Part shown: positions 32,542 to 37,371 of the stretch, in pieces
Position numbering within the stretch: the first letter of the stretch is position 1
Layout of the letters: every line of letters starts with the position of its first letter
Assembly: GCA_937995535.1 (NCBI GenBank)
Contig: CALKJU010000066.1
Location: 1 to 37,371, forward strand
DNA: 37,371 bases
DNA from: an uncultured Alphaproteobacteria bacterium
GTDB lineage: Bacteria; Pseudomonadota; Alphaproteobacteria; Geminicoccales; Geminicoccaceae
Direction: 5' to 3'
Translations under genes and position numbers: made by a program
Notes under the pieces: model-generated
Told to the model about the DNA's origin: nothing
What the model saw: only the letters and a program-made list of their open reading frames with translations
Databases searched by the model: none

Positions 32542-33004
32542 CTGTTCCGGACTATCAGGCGCTGATGCTGCGGATCCTCCGCGTCGCGGCTTCCGCGGAC
32601 GACGATCGGCGGTGGGTTTCGTCCCATCGGATGTGGTCGGGCCGAAGCCATCGGTCGAAGCGCCGATGGCGGGCTGGATGGTGTGATCGACCAGGACGTT
32701 CTCGGCCTCGACCGCGTGCACATCCAGGCGAAACGGCATGGAGCGGACCGGGTCGTCGGGCCAAGCGATGTCCGTGATTTCTTCGGTGGCTTGGATATTG
32801 CCAAGGCCGCCAAGGGCGTCTTCATCACGACCTCGACTTTCTCGGCGGGAGCGCGTGAAACGGCCGATCGCCTTGGCAAGCGGATCGTTCTGATCGACGG
32901 CGAGCGCCTCGCCGCCCTGATGATCCGCTAACGACATCGGCGTCCGTGTCGAGGAAACGTTCCACATCAAGAAGATCGATGAGGACTTCTTCGCCGACGA
33001 GTGA
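32538..33004 (+). pseudogene. mrr: Decayed Mrr-type restriction endonuclease
   Basis: Three frames each encode a piece of one Mrr protein. From GTG 32538: [19 protein letters not shown], the Mrr N-terminal domain start. From about 32611 in another frame: AEAIGRSADGGLDGVI, GLDRVHIQAKRH, GVFITTSTFSAGARE and GKRIVLIDGERLAALMIR, the Mrr catalytic domain with its GGxDG Asp and QAK motif. A TAA at 32929 breaks this; the tail NDIGVRVEETFHIKKIDEDF continues in the third frame to a TGA at 33004. The central part (roughly 150 of about 300 residues) is missing. So an internal deletion plus at least two frame changes have killed a methylated-DNA-directed nuclease. It joins the end of the peptide-importer operon without a gap. 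Confidence 0.85.
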
Positions 33005-33103
33005 CGGCAAGCCCCGTCCCCGCCACCCCCACCCCTCGCCGCGTCGCCGTGGCGCGTGTATCGTCCGGCCGCCCCGGGATCCCTCGCGCGAAAGGCCAAG
33101 CTC

Positions 33104-34060
33104 ATGAGCCATACCCTTCACCCGCTCCGGCGCCAGCGGCTGCACCGCAGCGAGCTCGCCGTGCCCGCCTCCAACCCGGGCATGATCCAGAAAGCCGCCG
33201 ACAGCGCCGCCGACGTCGTCTTTCTCGATCTCGAGGACGCCGTGGCCCCGCCGGAGAAGCCGCAGGCGCGCAAGAACGCGATCGCGGCGCTGCGCGACAT
33301 CGACTGGGCGGCCAAGGGCAAGACCGTCTCGGTGCGCATCAACGGCCTCGACACCCACTACATGTACCGCGACGTGGTCGACGTCATGGAGCAGGCCGGC
33401 GACCGGGTGCACACCCTGCTGGTCCCCAAGGTCGGCGTCACGGCCGATCTCTACATGGTCGACGCGCTCGTGAACCAGATCGAGCAGGCCAAGGGCTACA
33501 CCACGCGGGTCGGGCTCGAGGCGCTGATCGAGACGGCGCTCGGCATGGCCAATGTCGAGGAGATCGCGCGCTTCGGCGCGACGCTCTGCCCGCGGCTCGA
33601 GGCGCTGCATTTCGGCGTCGCCGACTACGCCGCCTCGATGCGCGCCCGGACCGTCAACATCGGCGGGCTCAATCCCGACTATCCGGGCGACCAATGGCAT
33701 GCCTCGATCACCCGCATGGTCGTCGCCTGCCGCGCCTATGGCCTGCGCGCCATCGACGGCCCGTTCGGCGACTTCTCCGACCCCGAGGGCTACAAGGCCG
33801 GCGCGCGCCGGGCTGCGGCGCTCGGCTGCGAGGGCAAGTGGGCGATCCATCCCTCGCAGGTGGCGCTGGCCAACGAGGTCTTCTCGCCGACCGAGGCCGA
33901 GGTGACCAAGGCGCGCCGGATCGTCGAGGCGCTGCGCGAGGCCGAGGCGCAGGGCAAGGGTGCGGCCTCCCTCGACGGCAAGATGATCGACGCCGCCTCG
34001 GAGAAGATGGCCAACAACGTCTTGGCGATCGCCGAGGCGATCGCGCGCGCGGCGCGTTAG
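33104..34060 (+). CDS. mcl: L-malyl-CoA / beta-methylmalyl-CoA lyase
   Basis: 318 residues of the HpcH/HpaI–CitE lyase family, matching bacterial malyl-CoA lyases: ELAVPASNPGMIQKAA, FLDLEDAVAP (42-50), VRINGLDTHYMYRD, LIETALGMANVEEIA, and GKWAIHPSQVALANEVFSP. It reversibly cleaves L-malyl-CoA to acetyl-CoA and glyoxylate with Mg2+. Followed by both malate-CoA ligase subunits, which make malyl-CoA, so the three genes convert malate to acetyl-CoA plus glyoxylate as in the serine cycle. ATG at 33104. Confidence 0.93.
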   Translation: MSHTLHPLRRQRLHRSELAVPASNPGMIQKAADSAADVVFLDLEDAVAPPEKPQARKNAIAALRDIDWAAKGKTVSVRINGLDTHYMYRDVVDVMEQAGDRVHTLLVPKVGVTADLYMVDALVNQIEQAKGYTTRVGLEALIETALGMANVEEIARFGATLCPRLEALHFGVADYAASMRARTVNIGGLNPDYPGDQWHASITRMVVACRAYGLRAIDGPFGDFSDPEGYKAGARRAAALGCEGKWAIHPSQVALANEVFSPTEAEVTKARRIVEALREAEAQGKGAASLDGKMIDAASEKMANNVLAIAEAIARAAR

Positions 34061-34205
34061 GGTCGGCACCCGGCCCGCGCGGCCCTGCGGGAACCGCCGC
34101 CCCGGGGCTTTCCTCGGCGCGGCTGCGGACGATAACTGTAGGCGCGGTTCGCGACCGTGGACCGCAAGATGAGCCGCAGGTGACGGCGCTCCGGGGAGGC
34201 GGTGG

Positions 34206-35378
34206 ATGGATATCCATGAATATCAGGCGAAAGAGATTCTGGCGCGGTTCGGCGTGACCGTTCCCGCCGGCGGCCTCGCCTACAGCCCAGAGCAGGCGAG
34301 CTACTGCGCGCGCGAGATCGGCGGCGAGCGCTGGGTGGTGAAGGCCCAGATCCACGCTGGCGGGCGCGGCGAGGCCGGCGGCGTCCGTCTGTGCAGGACC
34401 GACGTCGAGATCATGCAGGCCGCCGCGGACATGCTCGGCCGCCGGCTGGTCACCCGCCAGACCGACCAGCGCGGCAAGCTCGTCGGCCGCGTCTATGTCG
34501 AGGCGGCGACCGCGATCCGGCAGGAGCTCTATCTGGGCCTCGTGCTCGACCGCGCGGCCGAGCGGATCATGGTCGTGGCGTCGCGCTCGGGCGGGATGGA
34601 CATCGAGCAGATCGCCGCCGAGAGCCCCGATTCGCTCCTCCGCATCGTCATCGACCCGGCGAGCGGCCTGGTCGAGTTCCAGGCCCGCGAGCTGGCCTTC
34701 GCGCTCGCCCTCGACAGCGGCCTCGTCCCCAAGTTCGTCCGGCTGCTGCGCGGCGCCTACCGCGCCTTCCGCGACCTCGACGCGACCATGGTCGAAATCA
34801 ACCCGCTGGTCGTCACCGAGGGCGGTGAGCTGGTCGCGCTCGACTGCAAGATGTCCTTCGACGACAACGCCTTGTTCCGCCGGCCGCGGATCGCCGAGCT
34901 GCGCGACCGCAGCCAGGAGGATCCGCGCGAGAGCGCCGCGGCCGATCGCGGCCTCGCCTATGTCGGCCTGGACGGCGAGATCGGCTGCATGATCAACGGC
35001 GCCGGGCTCGCCATGGCGACCATGGACATGATCAAGCTCGCTGGCGGCGCGCCGGCGAACTTCCTCGACATCGGCGGCGGCGCCTCGCCCGAGCGGGTGC
35101 TCGAGGCGTTTCGCGTCGTCCTCGGAGACGCCAACGTCAAGGCGATGCTGGTCAACATCTTCGCCGGCATCAACCGCTGCGACTGGGTGGCGGAGGGGGT
35201 CGTCGCCGCGTTCCGCGAGCTCGACGTCAAGATCCCGGTGGTCGTCCGCCTGTCCGGGACGAATGTCGAGGCCGGCAACAGGATCATTGCCGAATCCGGC
35301 CTGCCGATCGTCACCGCGAGCACCCTCGCCGAGGCCGCCGAGAAGGCGGTCGCGGCGCTGCGCACCCGTAGCGCCTGA
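34206..35378 (+). CDS. mtkA: Malate-CoA ligase (malate thiokinase) beta subunit
   Basis: 390 residues, ATP-grasp fold of the succinyl-CoA synthetase beta type. [17 protein letters not shown] start, [17 protein letters not shown] nucleotide-binding loop, [21 protein letters not shown] metal/ATP site, and [19 protein letters not shown]oA-ligase half. The LSGTNVEAG segment near 350 and the malyl-CoA lyase neighbour distinguish it from SucC, which normally sits with sdh/suc genes. ATP-dependent formation of malyl-CoA with the alpha subunit. ATG at 34206 behind GGGGAGGCG. SucC remains a weaker alternative. Confidence 0.92.
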   Translation: MDIHEYQAKEILARFGVTVPAGGLAYSPEQASYCAREIGGERWVVKAQIHAGGRGEAGGVRLCRTDVEIMQAAADMLGRRLVTRQTDQRGKLVGRVYVEAATAIRQELYLGLVLDRAAERIMVVASRSGGMDIEQIAAESPDSLLRIVIDPASGLVEFQARELAFALALDSGLVPKFVRLLRGAYRAFRDLDATMVEINPLVVTEGGELVALDCKMSFDDNALFRRPRIAELRDRSQEDPRESAAADRGLAYVGLDGEIGCMINGAGLAMATMDMIKLAGGAPANFLDIGGGASPERVLEAFRVVLGDANVKAMLVNIFAGINRCDWVAEGVVAAFRELDVKIPVVVRLSGTNVEAGNRIIAESGLPIVTASTLAEAAEKAVAALRTRSA

Positions 35379-35392
35379 GGAGGACGCAGCCC

Positions 35393-36292
35393 ATGACCAT
35401 CCTCCTCGACCGCACGACGCGCGTCATCGTGCAGGGCATGAGCGGCCGGATCGGCCAGTTCCACACCCAGATGATGATCGACTACGGCACCAACGTCGTC
35501 GGCGGCGTCACGCCCGGCAAGGGCGGGACGACGCTGCTCGGCCGGCCGATCTTCAACACCGTCAAGGAGGCGGTCGCCCAGGCCGGCGCCGAGGCGACGC
35601 TCGTCTTCGTCCCGCCACCCTTCGCCGCCGACGCGATCATGGAGGCGGCCGACGCCGGGCTGCGCCTCGCCGTCTGCGTCACCGACGGCATCCCGGCGCA
35701 GGACATGATGCGCGCGAAGCGTTTTCTGCGCCGCTACCGGGCCGAGGCGCGGCTGCGCCTGATCGGGCCGAACTGCGCCGGGGTGATCTCGCCGGGCCAG
35801 GCGATGATGGGGATCATGCCCGACCACATCTACTCGCAAGGGCGCATCGGCATCGTCGGCCGCTCCGGCACGCTCGGCTACGAGGCGGCCTCGCAGCTCA
35901 AGGCGTTGGGTCTCGGCGTGTCGACCTCGGTCGGCATCGGCGGCGATCCGATCAACGGCTCCTCCTTCCGCGACATCCTCGAACTGTTCGAGGCCGATCC
36001 GGAGACCGATGCGGTCCTGATGATCGGCGAGATCGGCGGCCCGCAGGAAGCGGAGGCGGCGCGCTACTGGAAGGAGCAGATGCGCAAGCCGCTGGCCGCC
36101 TATGTGGCCGGCCTGTCGGCGCCCAAGGGGCGCAAGATGGGCCACGCCGGCGCGATCATCTCGGCCTTCGGCGAGAGCGCGCAGGAGAAGGTCGAGATGC
36201 TTGCCGAGCTGGGCGTGGCCATCGCGCCCAACCCCTCGCTGATGGGCGAGACGGTGGCACGGATGCTGGAGCGCCCCGCCACGGGCGGATGA
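35393..36292 (+). CDS. mtkB: Malate-CoA ligase (malate thiokinase) alpha subunit
   Basis: 299 residues. CoA-binding Rossmann domain ([19 protein letters not shown] at 10-28), [28 protein letters not shown] and the phosphohistidine site KMGHAGAI with His251. Subunit of the malate-CoA ligase with MtkA, 14 bp upstream. The CoA/phosphate transfer to malate rather than succinate is inferred from the malyl-CoA lyase gene in the same cluster. Confidence 0.92.
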   Translation: MTILLDRTTRVIVQGMSGRIGQFHTQMMIDYGTNVVGGVTPGKGGTTLLGRPIFNTVKEAVAQAGAEATLVFVPPPFAADAIMEAADAGLRLAVCVTDGIPAQDMMRAKRFLRRYRAEARLRLIGPNCAGVISPGQAMMGIMPDHIYSQGRIGIVGRSGTLGYEAASQLKALGLGVSTSVGIGGDPINGSSFRDILELFEADPETDAVLMIGEIGGPQEAEAARYWKEQMRKPLAAYVAGLSAPKGRKMGHAGAIISAFGESAQEKVEMLAELGVAIAPNPSLMGETVARMLERPATGG

Positions 36293-36406
36293 CGCCTCGT
36301 CCGCTTCCGTCGGGCAAGGACTTGAGGCGGATCAACAGGCGCTTCGGGCTTGGCCGTTGCCCGGAATGGTGGTTGGGCGGCTCCGCCGCCAAGCGGAGGA
36401 ACCTCG

Positions 36407-37371
36407 ATGCGCGTCATCTGGACCCTCGCCGCCGGCGCGGCGTTCCTCGGTCTCGCCGTCACGACGACGGCCGCGGCACCGCGTGCCGTGCCCGAAGCGC
36501 CCGTCGTGGGCGGGCTCGTGCCCGATCCCACCTACCCGCGGCGCTTCAAGTCCTTTGGCGGCGGTCCAGCGTTCATCGCCTCGGTCGGCTCGCCGGAGGG
36601 CTTCCTCTATCGCGGCACACGCACTGCAGCCGGCCCGCAGACCGGCGGCGACCAGCAGGCGATCATCGACGAGATGATCGCCCGCCGCATCAACTGCCTT
36701 TACGTGATCGGCTTCAACGACCGGCGCTATGGCGGGGACGGCGATAGGACCGAGGTCGACGGCAATCCGTTCATCGACGCCGACGTCACCGGCAACGTCG
36801 ACGCCGACGTCCTGAACCAATGGTACGGCTGGTTCCAGCAGCTCGACGCCGCCGGGATCATCGTGCTGTTCAACATCTACGACGACCTGATCGACGTCCT
36901 GCCCGGCCAGCGCATGTTCTGGGATTTGCAGGCGAGCGGCGCGCTGCACCCGCAGGAGAACAAGTACGTCACCGCTGTCGTCAACAAGCTCAAGCCGCTC
37001 AAGAACCTCGTCTGGTCGATCAACGAGAGCGCCAACAAGACCTATCCCGCGAGCCACGTGCCACGCTGGAAAGCGATCGCCGCGCGCATCCGGGCGCTCG
37101 ACGCTTTCGGCCACCCGATCGGGATCGGCCTCGTCGGCGAGGACGACCCCAACGTGACGCCCGGCACCGCTATGGTGCTGTACGCCAACGACCCGAACAT
37201 CGACCTGCACTTGGCGCAGCACGTACGGCCCACCTCGATCGCCAACATGTACAGCATCATGAACGGGTTCTGGAATGCTGCGGCAGGCCGCTACGCGGTC
37301 ATGCTGGCGCAGCAGCTCCCGACCCCGGCCAACGGCGCCACCGGCCGCCGATACAGTTGGGCCGCGGCGAT
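36407..37371 (+). CDS. Secreted TIM-barrel glycoside-hydrolase-like protein (C-terminus beyond window)
   Basis: 321 complete codons from the ATG at 36407 (ribosome site AAGCGGAGGA) run open to the window end. Sec signal peptide MRVIWTLAAGAAFLGLAVTT, cleavage after TAAA near residue 24. FLYRGTRTAAG and DEMIARRINCLYVIGFNDR suggest the early barrel strands; WYGWFQQLDAAGIIVLFNIYD and LKNLVWSINESAN with Glu207 resemble the acid/base region of GH5/GH140-like or DUF4038 barrels. No family can be fixed from the part present. It follows the mtk genes by 114 bp, possibly by chance. Likely cleaves a polysaccharide outside the cell; substrate unknown. Confidence 0.8.
   Translation, partial: MRVIWTLAAGAAFLGLAVTTTAAAPRAVPEAPVVGGLVPDPTYPRRFKSFGGGPAFIASVGSPEGFLYRGTRTAAGPQTGGDQQAIIDEMIARRINCLYVIGFNDRRYGGDGDRTEVDGNPFIDADVTGNVDADVLNQWYGWFQQLDAAGIIVLFNIYDDLIDVLPGQRMFWDLQASGALHPQENKYVTAVVNKLKPLKNLVWSINESANKTYPASHVPRWKAIAARIRALDAFGHPIGIGLVGEDDPNVTPGTAMVLYANDPNIDLHLAQHVRPTSIANMYSIMNGFWNAAAGRYAVMLAQQLPTPANGATGRRYSWAAA

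Noticed and set aside
36289..36747. Frame starting at an ATGA overlap with mtkB
   Set aside because: After about 35 codons it runs in the wrong frame through the secreted-enzyme gene and becomes Arg-rich shadow sequence; no family match.

Overview
The window is very GC-rich DNA, densely packed with genes and with almost no mobile DNA. The gene families (choXWV choline importer, malyl-CoA lyase with malate-CoA ligase, alpha-ketoglutaric-semialdehyde dehydrogenase with arabonate dehydratase, Tat-exported ferritin-like protein) point to an alphaproteobacterium, probably of the Rhodospirillales/Geminicoccales type. That placement is inferred from family recognition; no rRNA or other marker gene is present. 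Both edges cut a gene.

Left part (1-13.1 kb), sugar and sugar-acid use: a truncated semialdehyde dehydrogenase, a methanethiol-oxidase/selenium-binding protein paired with a small histidine-bearing membrane protein, an arabonate-type IlvD/Edd dehydratase divergent from an SMP-30 lactonase, and a tRNA-Arg(TCT) with a recognisable promoter. A five-gene minus-strand operon follows: solute-binding protein, two MalF/MalG-type permeases, a GH42 glycosidase and a von Willebrand A protein. A divergent AraC-type regulator probably controls it. Lactonase, dehydratase and semialdehyde dehydrogenase make up three of the five steps of an oxidative L-arabinose (Weimberg-like) route.

Middle part (13.1-26.1 kb), mixed cargo: a Tat-exported ferritin-like protein, a lipoprotein truncated globin, a GT2-GtrA lipid-linked glycosyltransferase, a two-gene Ldh2/RraA operon, a 674-residue RTX-repeat protein, the choXWV choline ABC importer, a lipoprotein with an internal duplication, an unrecognised 315-residue protein with a possible DNA-binding N-terminus, and an MBL-fold hydrolase.

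Right part (26.2-37.4 kb): a peptide-type ABC importer whose binding-protein gene is separated from its permease/ATPase operon by a lipoprotein gene on the other strand; a decayed Mrr restriction endonuclease fused to the end of that operon; malyl-CoA lyase and both malate-CoA ligase subunits, which cleave malate to acetyl-CoA and glyoxylate; and the start of a secreted TIM-barrel glycoside-hydrolase-like gene.

I did not find a convincing new multi-gene system. The observations most worth following are the Mrr remnant, the methanethiol-oxidase/membrane-protein pair, several strong palindromes at gene junctions (one with a stop codon in its loop, one filling the gap between binding-protein and permease genes), the duplicated-domain lipoprotein and the unrecognised 315-residue protein with its helically phased upstream repeats.
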